64,000 bases of DNA from Apostichopus japonicus (lineage: Eukaryota > Echinodermata > Holothuroidea > Aspidochirotida > Stichopodidae). Numbering within the stretch: the stretch's first letter is position 1; every line of letters starts with the position of its first letter. The notes beneath the pieces are model-generated. The model was given only the letters and a program-made list of their open reading frames with translations, was not told the DNA's origin and searched no databases. Below, one piece after another: positions 61,301 to 64,000 of the stretch. The DNA lies in contig NC_092574.1 of the NCBI RefSeq assembly GCF_037975245.1, positions 25,005,213 through 25,069,212 of the forward strand, read 5' to 3'. Made by a program: the position numbers and the translations under genes.

Positions 61301-63403
61301 ACCAAAAAAAAAATTGAAAAGAGTCAAATAAGAAATTTGTCCTACTTTTATGGCAAGAATGACGTTGACTATGGAGCCATAGGCCATGACGCTGAGTGGC
61401 CCGATATCAACCTCTAGGTGTAAGAGGTCAGAGGTCAACTCAGCCGCAGGTTCTGTGATGATGTCACTCTTTCTGAAGCCACCGTGAGGTTGTTCTGGTG
61501 GGAGGGTAGAGTACAGCGGTCCTTTCTTGCCCTTCCTTCGGAGTATGACTGGGACCTCGTGGTCCAGAGGTACTGGATGGTAATTGTACAAGACCGTAAC
61601 AGCTACGACTGGAGCACAGGCAGCTTCAACCCAACCAGGCCTGAGAATAACAAAAGCATAAAAAATGGCAATTCTTAAACAATATGCCAAAAATTTATAA
61701 ACCTTTCAGATGAAATGATCAGTGAATAGGTATGTACACTGAATATCATTTTATGAACAGAACTTCTCACCAACAAATTAAATCAACCTTTATAAGAACG
61801 TTCGCTAAAAGTAGCACTTTTATGGCATTAAAAGCCTTAAAACTCTCTGGCAGGATTAAACACAAAAGGAGAATTCAACAACTCATCTTTCAAATACCTA
61901 TACACAGTATTTAACATAGCAAACATACAGTACCTTTGCACATACCCAACTTACACAGCATTACACATGCCAGCACACATAGCATTTTACATAGCAATAC
62001 CAATAGAAAAGGCATACATACCAGTGTACACAGCATAGTAAATACTAATATACATATTATTTGCATTAAAATGGAAAGTCTCTCCTGCAGCTCCATTTTC
62101 ACCCACCTCCCATTCCTGTCCCGTTGCCCTGTCACTCATCTCATATTTCAGTTACTCCACATCCATGCCCTTGTACTACTTCATGATCACTCGCAACGGT
62201 TATTCTTGGAAGCGTTACAGCCACATAATCCCCTTACATCTATCTCTTTGTGTTCACCATGCTCATTAACCTGTCTGTATTCTGTGCGTGTTCTTGTCCC
62301 TTCTGTTACTGTTACTTGTCATTTAGCCTTTGAAGAAGATCCTGCTAGGATCTAAACGTCAGGTCAACTTACTTTTACACAGCCACATAATTCCACGATT
62401 TTTCAGACTGGATGATGAGACGATATCTACTGTAGCTGCTAACTACTGAGACTATCTCTAGTAACTTACCAGAACTTTCAGGTTAGTCACAAAATTATTC
62501 CAAAATTTGATCTAAATTTGAATACTTACCTACTGGTGTAGTCTTTCCACATGTTATTTGGGATCTTCATAGCATTTCGGTCGGCCTCCCAGGAGCTACT
62601 CCCTTTAGCGGACTTATCCAGGGCCGCCAGGCAGGGCCTGCTGACATAACTCTCTGGCAGGTAGAGCATCGCAGCAGCTGAATCAGCCTGGAGTAAAAGG
62701 GAGAGAGTAAGACCGATGGCATAAAATGACAATTAAAGATGCATTTTGAGCAGTAAAAACAGAATTTAAAGTCTAACATGCTTCACAAAGTTATGTTTAA
62801 AGGTATATATAAGCAGGTATGTGCTCAGGAATATTTGAGTGCAGGGCAGATTTTGCGGTAGTGTGATCCACACCCTGGGAGAGGGATCCCATGGGGTGGG
62901 GTACCCCCTCCCCACTGGACAAATTTTGCACATGAAGTATGCTTAGGTGGTGCTATTTTTCCTATTCTGTGCCATGTATTCTCCCAGAATTTGGTTAAAT
63001 GGTAAAATTTGTTAAATCATCATCAAACAAGTGCCGGGCGGAAATGTTTAAAATACTGTTTGTGCTGGGCGGCATTCAGAACTGCTGGGCGCAGCCGCCC
63101 AGTGCCGCCCAGTGTGAGCACATCCCTGATAAGTTATGTTCACTTTCATGACCAAAAGTACATCATTTCTTTCATATTTATCCTTTGACACAAACAAGAG
63201 CGTCTATTATAGATATTTGTGATCGAAGCTGCTGATTATTGCTGATGAATGCTCCCTGAACCCGATGAATAATTAAGGGATAACAATGATGAGTGCACGT
63301 CTTACCCTCAGTAGCACTCTGATCGGGACAATGTCCGGACGGAATTCTGAAAACGGAAGGACGACAGACATTTCCAAGGTGTCCCCAATCAATCCGATGC
63401 ACA
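16141..63403 (-). CDS. BLTP1: BLTP1 / KIAA1109 (tweek) bridge-like lipid transfer protein, 3' 48 coding exons (partial)
   Basis: Giant rod-like protein whose family forms a hydrophobic groove of repeating beta-groove modules that moves bulk phospholipid between ER and plasma membrane or endosomes (family knowledge). Forty-eight exons were placed; each has an AG acceptor and GT donor, all phases agree, and they sum to 12,434 nt (4,143 codons plus stop, after two bases finishing an upstream codon). Human BLTP1 is about 5,000 residues, so the N-terminal anchor and first modules lie right of the window. Identity rests on the order of family landmarks: ELNEQAKVVSDLK, SSFPVDV-like TTFPVDVIVYFLVQPS, SNFSLVVFHPYG, GSASFHYDMRRL, NMSNVMGTT, SKGGVVGG, DYMGSSSLLA, RSTTPD, CFHGLNFRSSSWALF, LFLHDLV, and the terminal VGADYILHKLGF, HARTTIPKWIQRGVMDP. 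Two large exons (8 and 13) are rich in Ser, Asp and Glu. The gene converges on RAB30. No frameshift or premature stop was found. Confidence 0.95.
17135..17336 (-). CDS. BLTP1: BLTP1 window exon 47
   Basis: Acceptor TTTCGCAG, donor AG|GTGAGT. Lys/Glu-rich linker ending FNCSTWQLEPTVR, which continues as LLSWGGKQIEPVG in the last exon. Confidence 0.9.
17930..18061 (-). CDS. BLTP1: BLTP1 window exon 46
   Basis: Acceptor TTTACTAG, donor G|GTACAA. Encodes VTTFTDHLYVSMDVELLLFL and HDLVIAYMEYKQK. Confidence 0.9.
18331..18628 (-). mobile_element. 5'-truncated LINE 3' end with 11-bp target-site duplication
   Basis: The - strand reads the end of a non-LTR RT: RRFFGHVARLQEDAPAKVAL, then KPVGRP, DRDTWRRLITEHVG and a stop at 18357-18359. 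This RxFGHVxR...GRP...DRxxWR arrangement is typical of LINE ORF2 C-termini. The 3' end is a (CTA)n tail. AGGTCTCAGTT occurs on both sides (18320-18330 and 18629-18639). It sits in the intron between window exons 45 and 46, in the sense of the gene. Confidence 0.85.
19239..19388 (-). CDS. BLTP1: BLTP1 window exon 45
   Basis: Acceptor TATTTCAG, donor G|GTAAAA. Encodes ADPIFALPKLQMVMESKQ, matching family TIFALPRMQLDFKS. Confidence 0.88.
19822..20071 (+). mobile_element. Dispersed repeat copy A with hammerhead-like core
   Basis: About 250 bp shared with 42831-43095 (inverted) and 62230-62378. Starts with TTAGCAAACTGCTTATCC, which also bounds copy B. Near the 3' end, CTGAAGA at 20019-20025, a GATCC/GGATC stem with a TGCTA loop, and GAAACGTC at 20042-20049 resemble a minimal hammerhead ribozyme such as those of Penelope-like elements. 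One extra A lies between CTGAAGA and the stem, and stem III would be only 2 bp. It lies in a BLTP1 intron, antisense to it. Confidence 0.6.
20177..20611 (-). CDS. BLTP1: BLTP1 window exon 44
   Basis: 435 nt, acceptor CATTACAG, donor G|GTAAGT. Encodes QLGGQVTLQGKKAVVTCFHG, NFRSSSWALFALREPHIQFE and VQNLTFDLGHNQT, a core FSA-domain block. Confidence 0.92.
21205..21548 (-). CDS. BLTP1: BLTP1 window exon 43
   Basis: Acceptor CTCACCAG, donor G|GTAAGG. Encodes YWDTMHLIICRSTTPDIFKS and VNRLEEFVVQQL, then a basic linker. Confidence 0.91.
21749..21911 (-). CDS. BLTP1: BLTP1 window exon 42
   Basis: Acceptor TAATTCAG, donor GG|GTAAGC. Encodes HHNIKIGVGFFAFRLDYMGS and a DEWKC segment; matches family RVDYMGSSIL and DEWKV. 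Confidence 0.9.
22411..22675 (+). mobile_element. tRNA-derived SINE
   Basis: The head carries Pol III internal promoter boxes: A box TAGCTCAGTGG at 22420-22430 and B box GGTTCGAGTCA at 22465-22475, 35 bases apart as in tRNA genes. The acceptor stem does not close and there is no cloverleaf 3' end, so it is a SINE head, not a tRNA. An unrelated body follows to a TACATACATACA tail. In the intron between exons 41 and 42, antisense. Confidence 0.8.
23034..23191 (-). CDS. BLTP1: BLTP1 window exon 41
   Basis: Acceptor ACTTATAG, donor G|GTAAGT. Encodes LASLSLESKGGVVGGLLDTK, the SKGGVVGG landmark. Confidence 0.9.
23290..23840. repeat. 52-bp minisatellite, about ten copies
   Basis: Each unit contains the inverted repeat GTACACTCATTAGTGTAC followed by ATCATAGGTAAATGTAACAT. 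The last full copies are almost identical. Lies in the intron between exons 40 and 41, about 100 bp before the exon 41 acceptor. Confidence 0.9.
24059..24272 (-). CDS. BLTP1: BLTP1 window exon 40
   Basis: Acceptor GGTTTAG, donor AT|GTGAGT. Encodes KTVVVIAINVDKLDTNINMS and NVMGTT, the family NMSNVMG landmark. Confidence 0.91.
25030..26096. repeat. 72-bp minisatellite abutting the exon 39 donor, about fifteen copies
   Basis: Units contain CTGTCTAATATAACTG, GCACAGACTACGAAC and CATTACCTCACGAC. Two subtypes alternate (GATCACAGTATC...ACACTAG and ATTCACAGTGTC...ACGTTAG), giving a higher-order pattern of mostly A-A-B. On the gene strand every unit carries GAG|GTAATG and a C|GTAGTC. Confidence 0.92.
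26104..26361 (-). CDS. BLTP1: BLTP1 window exon 39
   Basis: Acceptor GGAGCAG, donor C|GTAAGT. Ser- and Arg-rich linker (SSSSTSSSSDTEDSF, KAKLPSRRERL), poorly conserved, placed by phase and splice sites. A 72-bp tandem array starts 7 bases into the next intron. Confidence 0.83.
26460..26780. repeat. ~18-21-bp minisatellite (GAGTATGGTTACAACAGCAT)
   Basis: About 16 imperfect units, in the intron between exons 38 and 39. Not in contact with a splice site. Confidence 0.88.
27115..27291 (-). CDS. BLTP1: BLTP1 window exon 38
   Basis: Acceptor CCTGACAG, donor G|GTGATG. Encodes VICDMGSASFHYDMRRLTEM and AFPKAWYRKSLAKRLFLGKE, nearly identical to vertebrate BLTP1. Confidence 0.93.
27518..27721 (-). CDS. 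BLTP1: BLTP1 window exon 37
   Basis: Acceptor TATCTTAG, donor G|GTGAGT. Encodes NALSLEVNLVKVNISRQRSR and AGVSFFHGSPAGAP. Confidence 0.9.
28140..29083. repeat. 79-bp minisatellite built from the exon 36 / intron junction, 12 units
   Basis: Unit borders (the CAG| equivalents) on the - strand fall near 28194, 28274, 28352, 28432, 28512, 28590, 28670, 28748, 28828, 28903, 28980 and the genuine donor 29058/29059. Each unit copies the end of exon 36 (CAGCAACCACCCTCAG) plus the intron start. A 238-bp three-unit block is repeated almost exactly (28205-28442 and 28443-28680). Confidence 0.93.
29059..29268 (-). CDS. BLTP1: BLTP1 window exon 36
   Basis: Acceptor CGACATCAG, donor CAG|GTAGAG. Encodes SNFSLVVFHPYGEQ and a Gln-rich end QQQRQQQPPS. 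The last ~25 coding bases and the donor are the seed of the adjacent minisatellite. Confidence 0.9.
30145..30549 (-). mobile_element. 5'-truncated CR1/L2-like LINE 3' end
   Basis: The - strand reads YKVLLLTFKCIHGITPHYLG, then ELVQSYTPTRRLRSS, a YGERSF block and LLWNKLPLNIKNV, ending at 30263, the standard RT C-terminus of CR1/L2-group LINEs. It is followed by a ~110-bp 3' UTR and an (AAT)n-like tail. It is a different family member from the one at 1337-1926. Located in the intron between exons 35 and 36. Confidence 0.83.
30747..30998 (-). CDS. BLTP1: BLTP1 window exon 35
   Basis: Acceptor TCCAACAG, donor G|GTTTGT. Encodes STNSLVSSSAVDYTTFPVDV, then IVYFLVQPSVIHLTCLPASR and VECLLQLPC: one of the strongest family matches. 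Confidence 0.92.
31215..31570. repeat. Diverged direct duplication, ~220 bp apart
   Basis: GGGTCTT-CAG, CTCAAGGGAAACA, CCACAGACAAATCTGT and CAGTTACC blocks occur in the same order at 31215-31345 and 31430-31565. Intronic, no function seen. Confidence 0.7.
31830..31926 (-). CDS. BLTP1: BLTP1 window exon 34
   Basis: Acceptor TTGCACAG, donor G|GTTGGT. Encodes TTSILDFLEQALKVIPP, a near-identical family helix. Confidence 0.88.
32474..32632 (-). CDS. BLTP1: BLTP1 window exon 33
   Basis: Acceptor TTCTATCAG, donor GAT|GTAAGC. Pro/Ser/Gln-rich linker ending GLMYVWAQMKSPED. Confidence 0.85.
33137..33479 (-). CDS. BLTP1: BLTP1 window exon 32
   Basis: Acceptor CCTACTAG, donor AAG|GTACCA. Acidic start, then IQLDLDVIVNIDSGKLSFIC and GITFFAIPSVDVK, corresponding to the family's ELDIRVEIDSGKC and YIPGVDVK. 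Confidence 0.9.
33805..33960. repeat. (GGA)n purine tract, ~150 bp
   Basis: Nearly pure GGA on the + strand, hence (TCC)n in the BLTP1 transcript, about 100 bp after the exon 31 donor. The Arg, Glu and Pro open frames over it are repeat artefacts. Confidence 0.95.
34063..34452 (-). CDS. BLTP1: BLTP1 window exon 31
   Basis: Acceptor ACTCACAG, donor AG|GTGAGG. Mostly Ser/Thr/Arg-rich linker with DRVGPPWWTERKVQ and FMLQTSQTFEESDSASGSD. Confidence 0.86.
34596..34672 (-). CDS. BLTP1: BLTP1 window exon 30
   Basis: Acceptor TAAACAG, donor GG|GTAAGA. Short hydrophilic segment MARRDDALKKKREPGEKLTP; low conservation, placed by phase. Confidence 0.75.
34905..35270. repeat. 18-bp-based minisatellite (CATGCTGTTGTACTCATA)
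   Basis: About 20 imperfect units in the intron between exons 29 and 30. The long cysteine- and tyrosine-rich frames across it are artefacts. Confidence 0.9.
35976..36099 (-). CDS. BLTP1: BLTP1 window exon 29
   Basis: Acceptor CTCTCAG, donor TCT|GTATGT. Encodes TLGAKSGTIQEETERLAKLE and the basic helix RAMRRKLLEMGKS. Confidence 0.86.
36295..36342. repeat. (AT)n microsatellite
   Basis: About 45 bp of alternating AT broken by one C. Confidence 0.9.
37335..37450 (-). CDS. BLTP1: BLTP1 window exon 28
   Basis: Acceptor AAATTAG, donor AA|GTAAGT. Encodes the coiled-coil-like INELNEQAKVVSDLK landmark. Confidence 0.87.
38034..38239 (-). CDS. BLTP1: BLTP1 window exon 27
   Basis: Acceptor TTTGTTAG, donor CAG|GTGACA. 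Encodes GQWKVGFRWHMKGLDVKVDP and INTMTSIAGSEDVADL. Confidence 0.88.
38395..38578. repeat. Tandem duplication of a ~90-bp segment
   Basis: Two copies of CTCTGTRAAACATTYTTTTA, TGTCAGTAACTAAGTAT and AAGCCAGTGTAASAACAGTTA in the intron between exons 26 and 27. Confidence 0.83.
38740..39043. repeat. 60-bp minisatellite starting at the exon 26 donor, five units
   Basis: Each unit on the gene strand begins with the splice-donor hexamer GTGAGT followed by TGTGG, TGACTGGCTGTGCCTGCAAA and a GGGGTTGGGG stretch. GTGAGT occurs at 39043, 38984, 38924 and 38866; the fifth unit near 38806 has lost it. Confidence 0.9.
39044..39094 (-). CDS. BLTP1: BLTP1 window exon 26, 51-nt microexon
   Basis: Acceptor ATCTCAG, donor G|GTGAGT. 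Encodes CVPHGSFEVGSKVDSV, aligned with the family's ACVVPDGTYEVCS. The minisatellite listed next starts at this donor. Confidence 0.83.
39371..39578 (-). CDS. BLTP1: BLTP1 window exon 25, start of FSA C-terminal region
   Basis: Acceptor TTCTTCAG, donor T|GTAGGT. Encodes NPAALIISLESSLVSAHFRS, GFFNAFCLRFTENFQV and DDWLPDFNGDLYNA, equal to the family's start of the long C-terminal FSA domain. Confidence 0.9.
40007..40233 (-). CDS. BLTP1: BLTP1 window exon 24
   Basis: Acceptor TTGACAG, donor CAG|GTAATA. Encodes LMVWMSYKGAYEQFIQQWKD, a Ser-rich linker, and TTFLFQLSVREVAICVPFVQ, matching vertebrate BLTP1 block by block. Confidence 0.9.
40755..40880. repeat. Tandem duplication of a ~62-bp segment
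   Basis: TTGTACATTGAATTCAAAGT followed by TTGAATAAAAGATGGC occurs twice, separated by A-rich spacers. Intronic. Confidence 0.85.
41493..41616 (-). CDS. BLTP1: BLTP1 window exon 23
   Basis: Acceptor ATCTTCAG, donor G|GTAAAA. Encodes GKQTFLVSLIKPVLFIQPHA then VDK, a conserved groove strand pair. Confidence 0.87.
41840..41997 (-). CDS. BLTP1: BLTP1 window exon 22
   Basis: Acceptor TTTTTCAG, donor AAG|GTAAGT. Encodes VDILIHAKALIELGLSLGTL and AEPEFDEVAYFKTKIGLT. Confidence 0.88.
42831..43095 (-). mobile_element. Dispersed repeat copy B, degenerate hammerhead-like core
   Basis: Inverted relative to copy A. The low-coordinate end again carries TTAGCAAACTGCTTATCC, so the family has this ~30-bp sequence as an inverted terminus on opposite sides of the body. 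The core at 42894-42926 has TTGAAGA instead of CTGAAGA and GAATACGTC instead of GAAACGTC, so it is probably inactive. Confidence 0.6.
43365..43497 (-). CDS. BLTP1: BLTP1 window exon 21
   Basis: Acceptor AATACCAG, donor G|GTAAAA. Encodes GLQLTACSPSSSAVRLEMGV and VELELSN plus an acidic tail. Confidence 0.87.
43941..44072 (-). CDS. BLTP1: BLTP1 window exon 20
   Basis: Acceptor CCATTCAG, donor AAG|GTGAGT. 44 codons: ELTVLKKELQNHSW and KPLCLYTLLVHFK. Confidence 0.87.
44448..44672 (-). CDS. BLTP1: BLTP1 window exon 19
   Basis: Acceptor TTTTCTTAG, donor CAG|GTTTGT. 75 codons: NGETESSAEVVFPEISF, then EVDFFNHNLRSTLLNYILIL, closely matching the family strand-helix. Confidence 0.88.
44715..45000. repeat. 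Degenerate AT-rich minisatellite
   Basis: Repeated ATACAAAACATAGACTYTAT and CAACATTYAATGTGTATAC motifs, unit about 55-70 bp, in the intron between exons 18 and 19. Confidence 0.8.
45413..45502 (-). CDS. BLTP1: BLTP1 window exon 18
   Basis: Acceptor TACTGTAG, donor AAG|GTATGG; 30 codons, CCTFKWKDEGQIFATIPKH. Confidence 0.82.
45925..46720. repeat. 113-bp tandem repeat interrupted by a LINE
   Basis: TCATTARGATRC, GTCAACTAARGGCATACATT, and GGGCTGTCAGAGACAGAGAA then ATTAATATT occur at 45925-46015 and 46565-46655, with a third partial copy to ~46705. The LINE fragment sits exactly after AATATT of the first copy. Confidence 0.8.
46016..46545 (+). mobile_element. 5'-truncated LINE 3' end
   Basis: The + strand reads HGTSPIYMRESFIRVNSVHS, then HNTRG, GSFYYNAIKNWNRLPENIK and FKKDAKAYLLN, the closing motif set of a CR1/L2-like RT. 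It ends with a ~230-bp 3' UTR and an (ATCAA)n tail. Antisense to BLTP1, in the intron between exons 17 and 18. Confidence 0.82.
46966..47149 (-). CDS. BLTP1: BLTP1 window exon 17
   Basis: Acceptor TAATTCAG, donor TTG|GTGAGT. Encodes HHNDLVPPLLLDAAD and SWIISTVAKINSISIQAALL. Confidence 0.86.
47848..48063 (-). CDS. BLTP1: BLTP1 window exon 16
   Basis: Acceptor ATTATCAG, donor AA|GTACGT (chosen over later frames since it joins SYK-THHND in the next exon). Encodes LTIGSLTIELPQLSG, VCIPSIVLDVPLDISML and a helix KLAFRIRQLQQAERSYK. Confidence 0.83.
48722..48821 (-). CDS. BLTP1: BLTP1 window exon 15
   Basis: Acceptor TGCTTTAG, donor TT|GTAAGT. Encodes YPGFVKKLPDVSASLQS and KTSKTELL. Confidence 0.8.
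49167..49378 (-). CDS. BLTP1: BLTP1 window exon 14
   Basis: Acceptor TTTACTAG, donor G|GTAAGA. Encodes SIGLSLTCTLGVDEFCLLAE and HLEVEVFQIVLGVTAAQS. Confidence 0.86.
49848..50575. repeat. Near-perfect tandem duplication, ~366-bp unit, two copies
   Basis: Copies start at about 49851 and 50218 (CGGTCCAGCCATTTAAGAGT). The unit includes TTGCTATAGCAAC and an AACATG...CATGTT inverted pair. The few differences indicate a recent duplication. Lies in the intron between exons 13 and 14. Confidence 0.9.
50708..52362 (-). CDS. BLTP1: BLTP1 window exon 13, largest exon
   Basis: 1,655 nt, about 551 residues. Acceptor TTTGATTAG, donor AG|GTTAGT. Starts SKKYYSKSGEAINSDLSCQL then LILWKYMIQMDEVE; the middle is Ser/Asp/Gly-rich and probably disordered; later IGDIEVIFKPVLKYFNLNT and an amphipathic LQVVNMAILRLIIQVAQVI. 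Confidence 0.93.
52497..52795 (-). pseudogene. Coding-like fossil segment with one internal stop, unknown origin
   Basis: One - strand frame reads SEIVKIKSAEKYKLNFTNRR, then EMIDGGDKFGNLVEIELPTE, a stop, and MTAEETYHLLAELKTMYSEV, EKQYLDKKAEQYW. Composition and helix-like pattern look like a real charged protein, not translated intron. No AG acceptor and GT donor frame it in a phase that fits BLTP1. Family not recognised; a transposon-encoded protein remnant is possible. Confidence 0.4.
53578..53758 (-). CDS. BLTP1: BLTP1 window exon 12
   Basis: Acceptor CTTTTCAG, donor CAG|GTAAAA. Encodes SPALDSWLNSASNLNFLFEK and a helix ending FKPVLPQ. Confidence 0.88.
54008..54777 (-). CDS. BLTP1: BLTP1 window exon 11
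   Basis: 770 nt, acceptor GCACACAG, donor CT|GTAAGT. Begins INLCLVQAQP; contains LLVLHLEMFSFNLMTLRSKP, VQHSRVSFCLDPLDF and a basic Ser-rich segment with two RKL-R-LS repeats (RRKLARSLS, KRKLTRQLS) that resemble basophilic kinase sites. Confidence 0.9.
54964..55135 (-). CDS. BLTP1: BLTP1 window exon 10
   Basis: Acceptor TTTTGAAG, donor CAG|GTAATT. Encodes RILESAIGSLAGQHPGSLLE, a helical linker, and TKLTVILPQ. Confidence 0.85.
55597..55696 (-). CDS. BLTP1: BLTP1 window exon 9
   Basis: Acceptor TTCATACAG, donor AG|GTAAGT. Encodes SGTAIKASIDGPINILLTPL, a short beta-strand module. Confidence 0.85.
56059..57628 (-). CDS. BLTP1: BLTP1 window exon 8, large Ser/Glu-rich exon
   Basis: 1,570 nt, acceptor TTCACAG, donor G|GTAGGA. 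Folded N-terminal part with VQDISVHQYVCNSNNGMIW and a Cys-rich patch DECGCHGGCMFF, then about 250 residues of Ser-, Asp-, Glu- and Lys-rich sequence likely disordered, then a conserved end with QIFLGYIPYLNHNQCQEW. Confidence 0.92.
58089..58337 (-). CDS. BLTP1: BLTP1 window exon 7
   Basis: Acceptor AATTTGTAG, donor AAA|GTGAGT. 83 codons: ALCLVEAIQLFLHLAMDD, FCVHMIPQKICTM, YRMTRLHLSGVQLQIVE. Confidence 0.87.
58744..58920 (-). CDS. BLTP1: BLTP1 window exon 6
   Basis: Acceptor GTTGCAG, donor CAA|GTATGG. Encodes LSGVQLRCHAMFSGNG and VEYAWLVDLQLGSLCGKL, a conserved groove module. Confidence 0.87.
58995..59264. mobile_element. Non-autonomous hAT-like element, 270 bp
   Basis: Perfect 11-bp terminal inverted repeats CAGGGATGCCA (58995-59005) and TGGCATCCCTG (59254-59264), of hAT type. 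Flanking 8-mers AACTTAAC and ACCTTACC match at 6 of 8 positions. No coding capacity. In the intron between exons 5 and 6. Confidence 0.78.
59612..59749 (-). CDS. BLTP1: BLTP1 window exon 5
   Basis: Acceptor TTTCATCAG (a closer AG at GTAG breaks the frame), donor CAG|GTACAG. Encodes HCSKADENCPVILMEQLCLE and SPILVTVTDKNQ. Confidence 0.8.
60160..60330 (-). CDS. BLTP1: BLTP1 window exon 4
   Basis: Acceptor TATCTATAG, donor GTG|GTCAGT (non-consensus second codon). 57 codons: ENYLGEFQSITTF, then RHLDVTVSLNIDGIKGHLPV. The donor was chosen because phase 0 is needed by the next exon. Confidence 0.8.
61346..61640 (-). CDS. BLTP1: BLTP1 window exon 3
   Basis: Acceptor TTCTCAG, donor AAA|GTAGGA. Encodes VLYNYHPVPLDHEV, then LEVDIGPLSVMAYGS and NVILAIK, joining KENYLGEF in the next exon as in the family. 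Confidence 0.87.
62230..62378 (+). mobile_element. Dispersed repeat copy C, short, flanked by 13-bp direct repeats
   Basis: 149 bp similar to copies A and B, starting CCCCTTACATCTATCTC and ending TTACTTTTAC. Flanked by ACAGCCACATAAT at 62217-62229 and 62379-62391, which looks like a target-site duplication. The core has TTTGAAGA and GGATCTAAACGTC; the G12 equivalent is changed to T, so the fold is likely dead. Confidence 0.62.
62530..62687 (-). CDS. BLTP1: BLTP1 window exon 2
   Basis: Acceptor TACTCCAG, donor G|GTAAGT, phase 0 in and 2 out. Encodes ADSAAAMLYLPESYVSRP and a linker ending WKDYTS. Confidence 0.83.
62814..63128. mobile_element. Non-autonomous hAT-like element, 315 bp
   Basis: Ends CAGGTATGTGCTCAG and GTGAGCACATCCCTG form 15-bp inverted repeats with two mismatches. 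ATAAG flanks both sides. The right interior holds a GC-rich hairpin (CTGGGCG...CGCCCAG). In the intron between exons 1 and 2. Confidence 0.75.
63306..63403 (-). CDS. BLTP1: BLTP1 window exon 1
   Basis: Acceptor TTTCATAG, donor G|GTAAG. Begins with two bases of a split codon, so at least one coding exon lies to the right. Encodes CIGLIGDTLEMSVVLPFSEF, a beta-strand segment of the lipid groove. Confidence 0.8.
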
Positions 63404-64000
63404 CTATGAAAGACAAAAATATTTTTAGCATAAACATAACATGATATTAAGAACATAACTACAGAGGTTTTATCTACAAAATGATTTCACTTATTCAGAA
63501 TTTTGACCAGACCTGAACTTGCTGTCATCCAAAAGGAATTAATTAAAGAACATCCTATTGTTTTCATTTGGCTCTGGAAAAAAAGAAATGTGCTGCCATC
63601 AGTTTTGTAAATGTTATTTGGCAAAAGCACATCATCAACAGAAAACTGAACGAGACATTGTCAAGAAATTTTGAGAGAGCATCAAAAGTGTTTGATAAAA
63701 CGAGATTTGAAACCACCTACATAGTAACCTCCGGAATAGGGATCGTTTGATCAAGCCGATGGGCATGCCAGGCTAACAATGATAACAATCCCTAATAAAT
63801 AGTCCTTGGCTTGATGTACCAGTCAGAAGTCATAGTACCTTACCTTACATACCATGTGCATCATTTCACTTTCAAACAAACAAAGGCGTGTGTTATTTGA
63901 TGCAATAAAACCTAGCATCTGGTAGGTGAGGGGTTGAAGCCCTGGCTGGCTCAAATCAGGTGGGTTTTGTAATCGGATAGCCATCCTGACGCGAAGTGTA
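63404..64000. other. Right flank, upstream BLTP1 intron
   Basis: No exon was recognised. Since window exon 1 starts inside a codon, this must be an intron of the same gene continuing to the right. Confidence 0.6.

Larger units (their letters stand above)
16370..63305 (-). other. Remaining BLTP1 intron sequence
   Basis: Introns and intron parts not covered by the listed repeats hold AT-rich unique sequence with A/T and C/G mononucleotide runs. No RNA gene, nested gene or clear alternative exon was seen in them. Confidence 0.5.

Noticed and set aside
63890-64000. Second SINE or tRNA-like head (GGGGTTGAAGCCC)
   Set aside because: The B-box match is weak, no A box was found, and the stretch is cut by the window end.

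Overview
This is nuclear DNA from an animal: genes are split by GT-AG introns, the DNA is AT-rich, and it is full of microsatellites, minisatellites, non-LTR retrotransposon 3' ends, a tRNA-derived SINE and small hAT-like elements. Two genes can be read, both incomplete at a window edge. The proteins resemble vertebrate orthologues closely but not identically, and the intergenic DNA looks like that of an invertebrate deuterostome (echinoderm-like). The taxon is an inference; no species can be named from the sequence.

Left end, + strand: the last two coding exons of a Rab GTPase that best matches RAB30 (878-1061 and 2297-2535). They carry the WDTAGQ, NKxD and ETSAK motifs and a C-terminal CC prenylation site. 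The P-loop exons lie left of the window. A damaged tandem copy of the first exon's acceptor and 5' half sits immediately upstream.

Middle left, about 2.5-16.1 kb: no gene is recognised. This is the space between two convergent 3' ends. It holds a palindromic array at 5.49-5.94 kb, a 40-bp minisatellite at 7.33-7.69 kb and a hAT-like MITE at 10.1 kb.

Right three quarters, - strand, 16141-63403: the 3' 48 coding exons of the orthologue of BLTP1 (KIAA1109, tweek, FSA), a giant bridge-like lipid-transfer protein. Every intron has an acceptor AG and a donor GT, and all 47 junctions keep phase. Together they encode about 4,143 residues plus the stop codon; the N-terminal part lies beyond the right edge. 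The C-terminal exons carry the FSA C-terminal domain.

The most unusual feature is three separate BLTP1 introns (after window exons 26, 36 and 39) with minisatellites that begin at, or include, the 5' splice site, so copies of the donor are repeated downstream of the real one. Other notable items are three dispersed copies of a repeat with a hammerhead-like RNA core, a LINE 3' end with a clean 11-bp target-site duplication, a LINE inserted inside a tandem repeat, and an intronic fossil reading frame at 52.5-52.8 kb.
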